Part shown: in pieces, positions 10,161-18,031 of the stretch
Numbering within the stretch: position 1 is the stretch's first letter
How the letters are laid out: the number at the start of each line of letters is the position of its first letter
Assembly: GCF_009932475.1 (NCBI RefSeq)
Contig: NZ_BJOV01000002.1
Coordinates: 1-64,000 of the forward strand
Direction of reading: 5' to 3'
From: Gordonia spumicola
GTDB lineage: Bacteria; Actinomycetota; Actinomycetes; Mycobacteriales; Mycobacteriaceae
Length of the DNA: 64,000 nt
Translations under genes and position numbers: made by a program
Notes under the pieces: generated by a model
Seen by the model: only the letters and a program-made list of their open reading frames with translations
What the model was told of the DNA's origin: nothing
Databases searched by the model: none

Positions 10161-11035
10161 CAGGCCGTCACTCCCGCGCGCAGGCCCGCGTCGGCGGTGT
10201 CGCCGAGGACGACCCCCGGATCCGCCATCTCACCGTTGTATTCCACCCAACCCATGTACGGGTTCGACGCCGCGTACCCGAGGAGGCCGAGGATCTCCCC
10301 CGGGATCTCGCGGGCCTCGTCGAGCGTCATCGACAGGTAGTGGTTCTCCTCCTGCCGCAGGTAACCGCGGCAGATCCCGAAGATCACACCGGTCCGGTCG
10401 GAGTCGACGGTCCGGTTCTGGCCGCCGCCGTGGTAGGTGCCGCCGAGCCACATCACCGCCGAACCGGCAGTCATCTCGGCGGGGATGGTCTCCTCGACCG
10501 TCGGCATCCGCTCGTCGTCCCACAGATGACTACCGGGGATCACGCGGGTCGCACCGTTCTCCTCGGTGAAGTCGGAGACCGCCATCATCATGCCGATCGC
10601 ATCGGTGGGTCCGGGGTGAACGGTGTAGAAGATGCTGTCGTCGCGATGCAACGGCTGCAGGCCCTGACCGGGGCGGATCTGGATGCACTGGGTGGCGCCG
10701 ATCTGGAGCGTCGGCGTCTCGTCGACACGATCCTGGCCGTACCACATGCCTTTCGGTGGGCAGAGGAAGTGCTGCGCGGCACCCTGGAAGACCGGATTGA
10801 GCGCGGTGGAGTCCAGGGCGCGGGTGTGCTTGAAGATGCGTCCGAGGCGGCGGGTGCTGGTACCCGCGAAGTACTCGTCGGTGCCGGACGGGGTGGCGTC
10901 CATCGCCGGCAGGATGTCGGCGCGGACCTGGTCGAGCTGCTCCTCGCTCAAGAGGTTCGGCAGGCGGACGACACCGTCCTCGGCGAGGATCGTGATTGCT
11001 TCGTCCGCGGTTGTGGCATCGCGAAGAGTGGTCAT
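10160..11035 (-). CDS. Fe(II)/2-oxoglutarate dioxygenase, PhyH family
   Basis: This 291-residue protein of the phytanoyl-CoA dioxygenase superfamily has the first iron ligands in LQPLHRDDSIFY (the H-x-D motif), the second histidine in GGTYHGGGQNRT and a following arginine for 2-oxoglutarate. ATG 11035 is used because the N-terminus MTTLRDATTADEAI is normal for the family; the extra 45 residues upstream in frame overlap the spacer and look non-coding. It sits between the gamma-glutamyl ligase and the aldehyde dehydrogenase. In E. coli putrescine catabolism an FAD oxidase (PuuB) acts at this step, so here a hydroxylase may attack the gamma-glutamylated amine instead. That is inference. Confidence 0.85.
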   Translation of the reverse strand: MTTLRDATTADEAITILAEDGVVRLPNLLSEEQLDQVRADILPAMDATPSGTDEYFAGTSTRRLGRIFKHTRALDSTALNPVFQGAAQHFLCPPKGMWYGQDRVDETPTLQIGATQCIQIRPGQGLQPLHRDDSIFYTVHPGPTDAIGMMMAVSDFTEENGATRVIPGSHLWDDERMPTVEETIPAEMTAGSAVMWLGGTYHGGGQNRTVDSDRTGVIFGICRGYLRQEENHYLSMTLDEAREIPGEILGLLGYAASNPYMGWVEYNGEMADPGVVLGDTADAGLRAGVTA

Positions 11036-11079
11036 GACAGTGCTTCTTTCGTGAGGATGTGGTTGGTGGAGACTCGGGC

Positions 11080-12450
11080 TCAGGCGAGCTCGAAGTAGCG
11101 GTTGGACTCCCAGACCGAGATCTGGTCGTCGTTGCGATCCGTCTCGGTGTGGAACGTGAGCCATTCCCACCGGCGGGTGCCGACCCAGTAGTCGACGAAT
11201 TCCTCACCGAGGTATTCGCGAAGCACGGTGTCGTCGGCGAGAGCGGCGACGGCCGAGTACAGGTCGGCGGGGACGCGCGGAGCGACCTCGTCGGGGGCTG
11301 CCCAGGCCATCAGCTCGTACGCCGGCGGAGGCATCGCCTTACTGTCGATACCCGCGAGTCCGGCGGCGAGGAAGGTGGCGAGAGCTAGGTAGGTATTGGA
11401 GTCGGCCGAGGGCAGGCGGTACTCCAGGCGTGTCGCGCCCGGGCCGGCCATGACGGCCCGCACCGCGCACGACTTGTTGCCGACACCCCAGGTCAGAGTG
11501 GTCGGTGGGCCTTCCAGATCGATGAGCCTGCGATACGACGTGATCGTCGGGAGCGCGAAGCTCGTACACGCCTTCAACGAGCCCATGACGCCGCCGAGGA
11601 AGTGGAGCATCGTCGCGCTCGGCTGCTGCGGATTCGCGGAGTCGAAGAAGACGTTGCCGTTCTCGTCGCAAACCGACACGTTCAGGTGCGAGCCCTGTCC
11701 GTATTCCGTCGACCACTTCGACATGAAGGTGATCGACCGGCCGAGTGAGTAGGCCACCTCGCGCATCACCTGTCGGGTGCGGGCCCACAGGTCGGCGGCG
11801 GTGACGGCGTCGTCGGGAGCGAGGTTGAACTCGATCTGGCCGCTGGCCGCTTCGTCCGACCACGCCTCCCACGGGATGCCGAGTTCGTCGAGACGCGCGA
11901 CGACGGCTTCGGCGTATTCGGTGAAGTCGGGCGACTTCGCGAGGATGAGGGCCGCGCCCGCGTTTCCGCCGAGCGGTGTCAGGTCCTGGTACTGCTTGGC
12001 CCGTGCCTCGTCGATCGACTCGCGGAAAACGGTGGCCTCGATCTCGACCGATGCAGTGACCGTGTAGCCGCGGTCTGCGTACGCGGCGGCGATGCGCTTG
12101 AGGGCCTGGCGGGGATCGGCTTCGACGGGATCGCCGTCGGCGGTCCAGAAGTCGCAGATCACCGAAGCCTGTCCGGGCTTCCACTCGACGAGCGTCTCGA
12201 GGTCGGGCCGCGCGAAGAGGTCGGGCATGAAACCTTCGCGCCAGGCCGGGAAGCCGAAGCCCAACTGTGCGTGGTTGGTCAGGTCGAGGCCGAGGACGAG
12301 GTCGGCGACGGTGAAGCCCTTGTCCCGGGCCGACAGGTACTTCGTGGGCGACAGCGATTTGCCGAGCAGCGCGCCGTCGTGGTTGGTCATCTCGATGCGG
12401 ACGCTCCTGACGTCTGTCAGTTCGTCGGTCGCGGAGGTTTCAGAGCTCAC
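11080..12450 (-). CDS. Gamma-glutamyl-amide ligase, glutamine synthetase family (PuuA/IpuC-like)
   Basis: This 456-residue member of the glutamine synthetase fold ligates glutamate to an amine using ATP. Visible family motifs include an N-terminal beta-grasp region, ASVEIEATVF (metal-binding glutamates), GQGSHLNVSV (the His loop), NKSCAVRAV and RLEYRLPSADSNTYLALATFL. The end differs from classical GlnA, as it lacks the adenylylation loop consensus, and resembles PuuA, GlnT and IpuC-type ligases. It starts with GTG 12450, overlapping the upstream gene by 11 bases. Co-occurrence with a PuuD-like hydrolase, an aldehyde dehydrogenase and an alcohol dehydrogenase suggests gamma-glutamylation of an alkyl- or aminoalcohol-type amine. 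Confidence 0.85.
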   Translation of the reverse strand: MSSETSATDELTDVRSVRIEMTNHDGALLGKSLSPTKYLSARDKGFTVADLVLGLDLTNHAQLGFGFPAWREGFMPDLFARPDLETLVEWKPGQASVICDFWTADGDPVEADPRQALKRIAAAYADRGYTVTASVEIEATVFRESIDEARAKQYQDLTPLGGNAGAALILAKSPDFTEYAEAVVARLDELGIPWEAWSDEAASGQIEFNLAPDDAVTAADLWARTRQVMREVAYSLGRSITFMSKWSTEYGQGSHLNVSVCDENGNVFFDSANPQQPSATMLHFLGGVMGSLKACTSFALPTITSYRRLIDLEGPPTTLTWGVGNKSCAVRAVMAGPGATRLEYRLPSADSNTYLALATFLAAGLAGIDSKAMPPPAYELMAWAAPDEVAPRVPADLYSAVAALADDTVLREYLGEEFVDYWVGTRRWEWLTFHTETDRNDDQISVWESNRYFELA

Positions 12451-13048
12451 CGCACACCACCTTCAGGTCGGCTCCGAACAGTGCGGAGAAATGAGGGAAA
12501 GAGAGGTTCATACCGAACTCGCCGCCTTCGAGTGCACCGACGAGCGTCGACCGGCCGTCGAAGAAGGCCGCGAGTGCGGCGGCGGTTCCGAGGACGCCGG
12601 AACCTTCGGTGGTGGGGGTGCCGAGAACCGCCTCGGCTTCCTCGTCGACGCAGGTGACGACGAGGCCGGTTGGCATTCCGTCAGACGCTCCGGCACGCGC
12701 CCAGAAGTCGGCGGCAGCGGTGCGCCAATCGACGGTCCGTGCGGAGAGCAGCCGGCCCACCACCTTGCCGAAGTCGCCGGCGGCATCACTGTCCGCGGGT
12801 TCGGGGTCGAACCAGTTCACCTCCCAGACGAGTTCGGCGTCGCCCACGGCACCGACGACGACAGCGTCGTCGGTGAAGGCGATGTGCGCTCGTTGAGCGT
12901 CTCCAGCGGCGCGCAGCACCACCGATCGGGGACCGTCCGCGCCGGGAAGCATCTCGCCGCGGGCGATGCCGTCGCGGAGCCGCCGCGCGACCGACAACAC
13001 CATCGGCGTGGGCGGGCCCACGACTGCGACTTGTGTGTTCTCTGACAT
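12440..13048 (-). CDS. Conserved hypothetical protein, first gene of the gamma-glutamyl operon
   Basis: This 202-residue soluble protein was not assigned to a family. It starts MSENTQVAVVGPPTP after AGGAGAAGTGAA, has no signal peptide or membrane segment, and ends FSALFGADLKVVCGEL. It is acidic, with an alternating strand/helix pattern and a C-terminal half rich in glycine and leucine (TEGSGVLGTAAALAAFF). It overlaps the ligase gene start by 11 bases and is the promoter-proximal gene, so it is probably made in fixed proportion to the ligase. A partner or small accessory enzyme is possible. Confidence 0.75.
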   Translation of the reverse strand: MSENTQVAVVGPPTPMVLSVARRLRDGIARGEMLPGADGPRSVVLRAAGDAQRAHIAFTDDAVVVGAVGDAELVWEVNWFDPEPADSDAAGDFGKVVGRLLSARTVDWRTAAADFWARAGASDGMPTGLVVTCVDEEAEAVLGTPTTEGSGVLGTAAALAAFFDGRSTLVGALEGGEFGMNLSFPHFSALFGADLKVVCGEL

Positions 13049-13069
13049 TTCACTTCTCCTACTCACCTG

Positions 13070-13102
13070 ACCTAATCGCTTGATTAGTTCACGTGACTAG
13101 GT
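13070..13102. promoter_or_regulatory. Palindromic operator candidate between divergent operons
   Basis: The 114-base gap between leftward start 13,048 and rightward start 13,163 holds CTAATC-GCTT-GATTAG (13,072-13,087) next to TCACGTGA (13,089-13,096), all enclosed by ACCTA and TAGGT. This dense dyad symmetry is what a TetR dimer would bind. The nearest candidate regulator is the TetR gene at 14,144 on the rightward arm. Confidence 0.5.
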
Positions 13103-13162
13103 TCACACTATGGGAGCCGTCACGTCAAGGGGTCGGCGAAAGATTCTCTGAAAGGAAGCGAC

Positions 13163-14125
13163 ATGGCACTGACTGTGGAGGCCATCCTGGGCCTCTTGGA
13201 CGAACCGTCGCGCGGGTACGCCGAGACACTGCTGACGAACGCGCCACCGCCCCCGTACCACCGCTACGGACCGTCGATGATGAGGGCGGTATTCGACGCG
13301 AAAGGGGTTCCTGAATCCACCTCAAAAGGCCTCGTGACCAGCGAGTCAATCGTCGAGAAGGACGGCACTCGCGTTCCTGTCCGGTGCTATCGCGAAGTCC
13401 TCGACACACCCGCTCCGGCGCTGCTCTACATGCATGGCGGCGGCTTTGTCCTCGGCACTCTCGACGGTGTCGACAGCCTGTGTCGACGTCTCGCGGAGAC
13501 GACCGGATGCGTCGTGGTGTCGGTTGACTACCGGCGGGCGCCGGAGCACGTCTACCCAGCGGCAGCGGACGACTGTCTCGCCGTCTACGACTGGATGCTC
13601 ACCGACCATGAACGGCTCGGGATAGACCCCGACCGAGTGGCGTTGGCCGGCGACAGCGCGGGCGGCGCCCTCGCATTGTCGGTGTGCACGTCGCTGCAAC
13701 AAGCGGGTCGGGGGCTACCCCGGTGCCTCGTGTTGGCGTACCCCGCGACATCGGCGTCGTTCCGCGGCGCTTCGTGGGAGGCGTTCGCGCTCGCACCCGT
13801 GTTGTGCAGGTCGGACGCGGAATGGTTCTGGGACAGCTATGCCGGCCCGGAGGTTCGAGATGATCCGCGCGCGGTCCCCGAAGTCTCCGCGGAGCTGGGA
13901 TCGTTGCCTCCCCTGCTGGTCCTCGGCGCCGAAGTGGACGTACTCCGCTCGGACTACGAACGCTTCGTCGAGATGGTGAATGCCGCGGGCGCCGACGCGC
14001 TACTACGGACGACGCCGGGCGTGCTGCACGGATTCATCACCGAGGTGGACGCCGTTCCCGCCGCTCGCGAGGCTCTCGAGGACGCAGCGGCCTTCGTTCG
14101 CCGGTTCACTAGACTGGATCCATAG
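13163..14125 (+). CDS. Alpha/beta hydrolase, hormone-sensitive-lipase-type esterase
   Basis: This 320-residue esterase of the HSL (hydrolase fold 3) family has the oxyanion motif YMHGGGFVLG near residue 92, the nucleophile elbow GDSAGGALAL near 166, an aspartate in GAEVDVLRSDY and a histidine in VLHGFI. No signal peptide is seen, so it is cytoplasmic. GAAAGGAAG precedes the ATG. It is divergent from the gamma-glutamyl operon and followed 18 bases later by the TetR gene, with which it probably shares a transcript. Hydrolysis of an ester, for example one made by the operon's Baeyer-Villiger enzyme, is a reasonable guess. Confidence 0.85.
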   Translation: MALTVEAILGLLDEPSRGYAETLLTNAPPPPYHRYGPSMMRAVFDAKGVPESTSKGLVTSESIVEKDGTRVPVRCYREVLDTPAPALLYMHGGGFVLGTLDGVDSLCRRLAETTGCVVVSVDYRRAPEHVYPAAADDCLAVYDWMLTDHERLGIDPDRVALAGDSAGGALALSVCTSLQQAGRGLPRCLVLAYPATSASFRGASWEAFALAPVLCRSDAEWFWDSYAGPEVRDDPRAVPEVSAELGSLPPLLVLGAEVDVLRSDYERFVEMVNAAGADALLRTTPGVLHGFITEVDAVPAAREALEDAAAFVRRFTRLDP

Positions 14126-14143
14126 TCGACCCCAGGAGTGGAC

Positions 14144-14743
14144 ATGGCGCACATCCCCGCAGCCGAGCGGCGCAGGCAGATCATCGAGGTCGCCGCGCGG
14201 GTCATCGGTCGCGAAGGCGTCGCCAAAGCCACCACTCGAAAGATCGGAGCCGAGGCCGGGGCCAACATCGGAACGCTGCACTACACGTTCGGCAGCAAGG
14301 AAGATCTGCTCGAGGCGACCTTCGCCTACTGCTGGGACGTCGCCAGCGAGATCGTCGACGAATCGATCGAGGCCGCGGTCGGACCCGCCGACGCCGCCCG
14401 CGAACTGCTCACCCGCTACGTCGAATTGGCTATCGCCGATCCAGACATCATCGCCGCTCAGTTCCAGCTGCTGAACTGGGCTCTCGCGGAAGGTCGCCGC
14501 GACCAAGCGCTGAACCTCACCCAGCAGCTGGACGTGCTCGTCCAGGAGGCACTTCAGCGTGCCGAATGGTCCGACGAACTCACCGTGACTCACGAACGTG
14601 CGGGCCGGATCATCGTCTCGATGCTCGACGGCATCCTCATCCGATTCGGTGTGACCCGGTCGGAGGAGGCGATCCGCGAGGATCTCGCGACTGCGATTCA
14701 GTTCGTCGAGGCCGCGCTCATCGGAGCGGGCGCCACACCGTAG
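14144..14743 (+). CDS. TetR-family transcriptional regulator
   Basis: This 199-residue regulator has an N-terminal helix-turn-helix: AAERRRQIIEVAARVIGREG, then TTRKIGAEAGANIGTLHYTF and the SKEDLLEA end of the DNA-binding domain. The remaining residues form the usual all-helical ligand and dimer domain. ATG 14144 is preferred over GTG 14138 because CCAGGAG is then 5 bases away. Placed behind the esterase and divergent from the gamma-glutamyl operon, it is the best candidate to repress both from the palindromes at 13,070-13,102. Confidence 0.85.
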   Translation: MAHIPAAERRRQIIEVAARVIGREGVAKATTRKIGAEAGANIGTLHYTFGSKEDLLEATFAYCWDVASEIVDESIEAAVGPADAARELLTRYVELAIADPDIIAAQFQLLNWALAEGRRDQALNLTQQLDVLVQEALQRAEWSDELTVTHERAGRIIVSMLDGILIRFGVTRSEEAIREDLATAIQFVEAALIGAGATP

Positions 14744-14768
14744 ACCTGCCGAACCGTCTAGTGTCGCG

Positions 14769-15176
14769 TCAACCCGCCGGCCTGACGACGAACGCCGACG
14801 CCTGAGCACGCTGAGTTCGCGCTGCCCGCGGATTCAGTCCGACGAGGTCCGGCTGGTACACGCGGAATCCGCGCTTGCCCGGATGTCGATCGGAGCTGGT
14901 GATCCCCATGTCGGCGAGATGTTCAGCCGTGAACCGGAAGACGCCGCCCTCGACGAACACGAGCAGGCCCGCGACGTCGGCCGAATCGAACGGCTCCGTC
15001 CCTCCGTCGACGTCACGCCGCCACACTGCGACGAACGCACCCGGTTTCGTCGGCGTCACGCGCGCTGTCCGCACCCGCCACCGCTGGTCGCCGATCTGCG
15101 CGATCCGACCGTCGTAGTCGAGGTTCGTCGCATCGGGCGTGAGCTCGGCATCCTCACCGAGATACCAGTCGCTCAT
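14769..15176 (-). CDS. MepB-family protein
   Basis: This 135-residue protein resembles the MepB family (PF08877), first named from the staphylococcal mepRAB locus; biochemical function is unknown. Family-type features are YDGRIAQIGDQRWRVRTARVTPTKPGAFVAVW in the first half, FDSADVAGLLVFVEGG in the middle and a C-terminal KRGFRVYQPDL. ATG 15176 overlaps the upstream SMP-30-like stop (ATGA), so the two are coupled; an in-frame upstream extension is not needed. The MepB end typically ends with a basic stretch, seen here as RAARTQRAQASAF. Confidence 0.75.
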   Translation of the reverse strand: MSDWYLGEDAELTPDATNLDYDGRIAQIGDQRWRVRTARVTPTKPGAFVAVWRRDVDGGTEPFDSADVAGLLVFVEGGVFRFTAEHLADMGITSSDRHPGKRGFRVYQPDLVGLNPRAARTQRAQASAFVVRPAG

Positions 15177-16090
15177 CTCACGACCGCGACGCTGCCGTCC
15201 TCCGAAGCCACGACCAGCGAACGGCCGTCGGGCGCTACCGCGACCGACGTCAACGGTCGACCCGCGTTCACCGTGCACCGACTGCCGGTCCGCAGATCGA
15301 CGACGATCACCTGGCCGGTGGCCGTGGCAGCGGCGATCGCCCGATCGCCCACCAGGGCGAGGTCGTCGACGCTCCCCGGCAGCGGCGCCGTCAGGTCCGC
15401 GGCGACTCCCACCCGTTCGGGCGCGCTCAGCGGAATCCGGAGGATCCGACTGGACAGGCTCGACGTCATCGCCACGTAGGCGGTGTCGCCGCTGACGACG
15501 ACACCGTTCATCCCGGTGCCGTTGACGACGCGGTTCGGTGCGAGATTCTTCGGCGCGCGGGCGGTCCAGGCGCGGTCGATCGTTCCGTTCTTGCGGACCT
15601 TCACGACACCGAGGTTCGAGTCACCGACGTACATCGTGCCGTCGGCGGTGATCGCCAGCCCGTTCGGCATGCCGAGCCCACGAGCGATCGTCGTGACCGC
15701 CGGCTTCCGCTCGGCCGGGTCGAACGACACGATGCGCCCGGTCAGGGGCAGTCCCGGAACCATGTTGATCGGATTGTCGCCCGATGTCGCGTACATGCGA
15801 CCGTCCGGCCCGAGGCGGACCGAGCCGGGAGCGTGCACCCGGACCGCGCCGACGTGTCGCCCGTGTGCGTCGTACCTGTCGATCACGTTCTGCAGGGTGC
15901 GCGAGACCCAGAGGTCACCGTCCCTGTCGTATCCGATGTTCTCCGCCCAGCTCACCACGGGAACCGGCGCCGGAATCAGCACCCGGACCGACGACCGGCC
16001 GCATATCGGGCCGGCGACGGCCTCGGGCACGGACGGCACCGCCATCGCCAGGCCCATCACTGCCGACAGTGCGATCGTCGTGCGCATCAT
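15173..16090 (-). CDS. Secreted SMP-30/NHL-like beta-propeller protein
   Basis: This 305-residue protein has an N-terminal signal peptide (MMRTTIALSAVMGLAMAV, cleavage near AVAG). The mature part has the repeated blades of a six-bladed propeller: IGYDRDGDLWVSR, VRLGPDGRMYATSGDN, LAITADGTMYVGDSNLG, VAVAPDGRSLVVASEDG. This is the pattern of SMP-30/gluconolactonase/strictosidine-synthase-like proteins. The start is taken at the double ATG 16,090/16,087 after GGTGGGG. It overlaps MepB by four bases. It could be a lactonase or a non-enzymatic exported propeller; no substrate can be read from sequence. Confidence 0.78.
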   Translation of the reverse strand: MMRTTIALSAVMGLAMAVPSVPEAVAGPICGRSSVRVLIPAPVPVVSWAENIGYDRDGDLWVSRTLQNVIDRYDAHGRHVGAVRVHAPGSVRLGPDGRMYATSGDNPINMVPGLPLTGRIVSFDPAERKPAVTTIARGLGMPNGLAITADGTMYVGDSNLGVVKVRKNGTIDRAWTARAPKNLAPNRVVNGTGMNGVVVSGDTAYVAMTSSLSSRILRIPLSAPERVGVAADLTAPLPGSVDDLALVGDRAIAAATATGQVIVVDLRTGSRCTVNAGRPLTSVAVAPDGRSLVVASEDGSVAVVR

Positions 16091-16200
16091 TGTCCCCACC
16101 ACGACGTGGACTGTACGACGTTCGCGACGCCCGCGACAGGTCCGACGCGAATGTCTGTCGCATGACACGACGCGGCATCCCGAACTTCGGTCGAATCACA

Positions 16201-16231
16201 GAGGTCCGCCGGCGATCTGCCGGCGGACCTC
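16201..16231. terminator. Perfect hairpin downstream of fadD, with dispersed repeat
   Basis: GAGGTCCGCCGGC, loop GATCT and GCCGGCGGACCTC form a 13-base perfect stem. It lies 26 bases past the stop of the leftward fadD and ahead of the SMP-30-like gene, so it probably terminates the fadD transcript. The flank (GGACCTCGATGATGAGACC, then GATCGTCGG) matches the repeat at 65-92, which also follows a leftward gene. Confidence 0.65.
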
Positions 16232-16256
16232 GATGATGAGACCGATCGTCGGAGCA

Positions 16257-17882
16257 TCAGCCGACGGAGCGGCCCTGGCCCTCCCAGAACTGTGCCCGCA
16301 GAGCCTTCTTGTCCGGCTTTCCGAGAGCGGTGAGAGGCAGCGAGTCGGCGAAGACGACCTGCTTCGGCGACTGGACGGCACCCTTGCGCTCCTTGACCGC
16401 GGCCTGGACCGCGGTCGTGATCGCGCCCTTCGCCTCGTCGGAAGCGTCGGCGTCCGGCCGCAGCACGACCACAGCGGTGACCGCCTCTCCCCACTTGTCG
16501 TCGGGGGTGCCGATCACGCCGACCTGTGCCACCGCCGGATGCTCGGCGATCACGTCTTCGACCTCACGCGGGAACACGTTGAAGCCGCCGGTGACGATCA
16601 TGTCCTTGGTGCGGTCGACGATGAACCAGAATCCGTCCTCGTCCTCGCGGGCCACGTCGCCGGTGTGCAGCCAGCCGTCGCGGAACGTCTCCGCGGTCTG
16701 CTCGGGAAGGTCGAGGTAGCCGCCTGCCAGCAGCGGGCCGGACACGCAGATCTCTCCCGGCTCGCCCTGCGCCACGGGCTCGCCGTCGGGGCCGGCCAGC
16801 TTGGTCCGCAGGAACGCCGACGGGCGCCCACAACTGCCCAAGCGGGCCTTGTCGTGCTCGTCCTTCCGCAGGTAGCTGATGACCATCGGACTCTCGGACT
16901 GCCCGTAGTACTGAGCGAAGATCGGGCCGAACCGCTCGATCGCCTCGGCGAGCCGGACGGGATTGATCGGCGATGCGCCGTAGTAGACCGTCTCCAGCGA
17001 CGACAGGTCGCGCGTACGCGAGTCGGGGTGATCCATCAACGCGTACAGCATCGACGGGACCAGCATGGTGGCGCTGATCCGTTCCCGCTCGATCGTCGCG
17101 AGGACTTCGGCCGGGTCGAACTTGGGGAGCACGATCATGGTGCCGCCCTTGATCAGGGTCGGGACGAAGAACGCGGCGCCCGCGTGCGACAGCGGCGTGC
17201 ACATCAGGAACCGCGGCCGCTCGGGCCACTCCCATTCGGCGAGCTGGATCTGCGTCATCGTCGACATGGCGCGGGCGGTTCCGACGACGCCCTTCGGCTT
17301 GCCCGTGGTGCCGCCGGTGTAGGTGATCGAGACGACGTGCTCGGGGTCGAGGACCTTCGCGGTCAGCGGGCGCACCGGATACTCGGCGGCTGCGGCGATG
17401 ACGTCCACCGCGGAGCCGACGAGCGCATCGGGCACCGGTCCGAGCGTGAGGATCTGCGTCAGACTCTCGACCTTCTCGAGCAGGGCGACGGCCCGGTCGA
17501 CGAACATCGGCACCGGGTCGATGATCAGCGTCGAGACCCCGGCGTCGGAGAGGACGTAGGCGTGATCGTCCAACGATCCGAGGGGATGCAACGCGGTCCG
17601 CCGCCAGCCCTGCGTCTGGCCCGCGCCGATGACGAACAGGACTTCCGGGCGGTTCAGCGCGAGGAGGCCGACAGCGGTTCCTGTTCCCGAGCCGAGCCCT
17701 TCGCACGCCTGCACGTACTGGCTGATCGCGTCGGCCATCTGACGTCCGGTGAGTTCGACGCCGCCGAGCTGCAGGACCGGGCTGGTCGCGTGCCGTTTGA
17801 GGGCGGCGACCATGAGATCACCGAGGTGCACGGGCGTGTGCAGCAGCTCGTCGGCTGCCAGGACAGACTGTTCTCCACTCAT
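16257..17882 (-). CDS. Acyl-CoA synthetase (FadD8-like), KstR box at its start
   Basis: This class I adenylate-forming ligase is 541 residues from ATG 17882, or 544 from GTG 17891. Motifs in order are the P-loop-like TYTGGTTGKPKGVVG near residue 190, YYGQSESP, GDVAREDEDGFWFIVDRTKDM and the C-terminal lysine region LPLTALGKPDKKALR. It resembles mycobacterial FadD8-like enzymes, which make acyl-CoA thioesters for beta-oxidation. A perfect KstR operator (17,894-17,907) abuts the upstream start, so it is probably induced during growth on sterols. The gene stands alone and ends at a strong hairpin. Confidence 0.85.
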   Translation of the reverse strand: MSGEQSVLAADELLHTPVHLGDLMVAALKRHATSPVLQLGGVELTGRQMADAISQYVQACEGLGSGTGTAVGLLALNRPEVLFVIGAGQTQGWRRTALHPLGSLDDHAYVLSDAGVSTLIIDPVPMFVDRAVALLEKVESLTQILTLGPVPDALVGSAVDVIAAAAEYPVRPLTAKVLDPEHVVSITYTGGTTGKPKGVVGTARAMSTMTQIQLAEWEWPERPRFLMCTPLSHAGAAFFVPTLIKGGTMIVLPKFDPAEVLATIERERISATMLVPSMLYALMDHPDSRTRDLSSLETVYYGASPINPVRLAEAIERFGPIFAQYYGQSESPMVISYLRKDEHDKARLGSCGRPSAFLRTKLAGPDGEPVAQGEPGEICVSGPLLAGGYLDLPEQTAETFRDGWLHTGDVAREDEDGFWFIVDRTKDMIVTGGFNVFPREVEDVIAEHPAVAQVGVIGTPDDKWGEAVTAVVVLRPDADASDEAKGAITTAVQAAVKERKGAVQSPKQVVFADSLPLTALGKPDKKALRAQFWEGQGRSVG

Positions 17883-17893
17883 GAGATCCACAC

Positions 17894-17907
17894 TAGAACG
17901 TGTTCTA
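17894..17907. promoter_or_regulatory. KstR operator
   Basis: TAGAACGTGTTCTA matches the KstR consensus TAGAACnnGTTCTA exactly. KstR is the TetR repressor of sterol side-chain and ring A/B genes in mycolic-acid actinobacteria. The site touches the start of the leftward fadD; the next rightward gene (18,032) is 125 bases away. Confidence 0.75.
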
Positions 17908-18031
17908 ACTTTGCGAAAGGCGTGCCGCTCGACTCGTCGCGAAAGGGCCGGATGACGTGCATGTTAGGACTCGGAAAACTACTCGTCGGTAGACGTGCAG
18001 GTAACCGAAGAAGCGTGTAACTATCGGTGAC

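Noticed and set aside
10160..11170. N-terminal extension of the dioxygenase to 11,170
   Set aside because: The extra residues read through the 44-base spacer and the ligase end with no family similarity; ATG 11035 gives the normal N-terminus.
14758..14767. CTAGTGTCGC near 14,758 and again near 35,478, similar to the ends of the 297-bp elements
   Set aside because: Only about ten bases match and no inverted partner or inner arms are present, so they are not element remnants.
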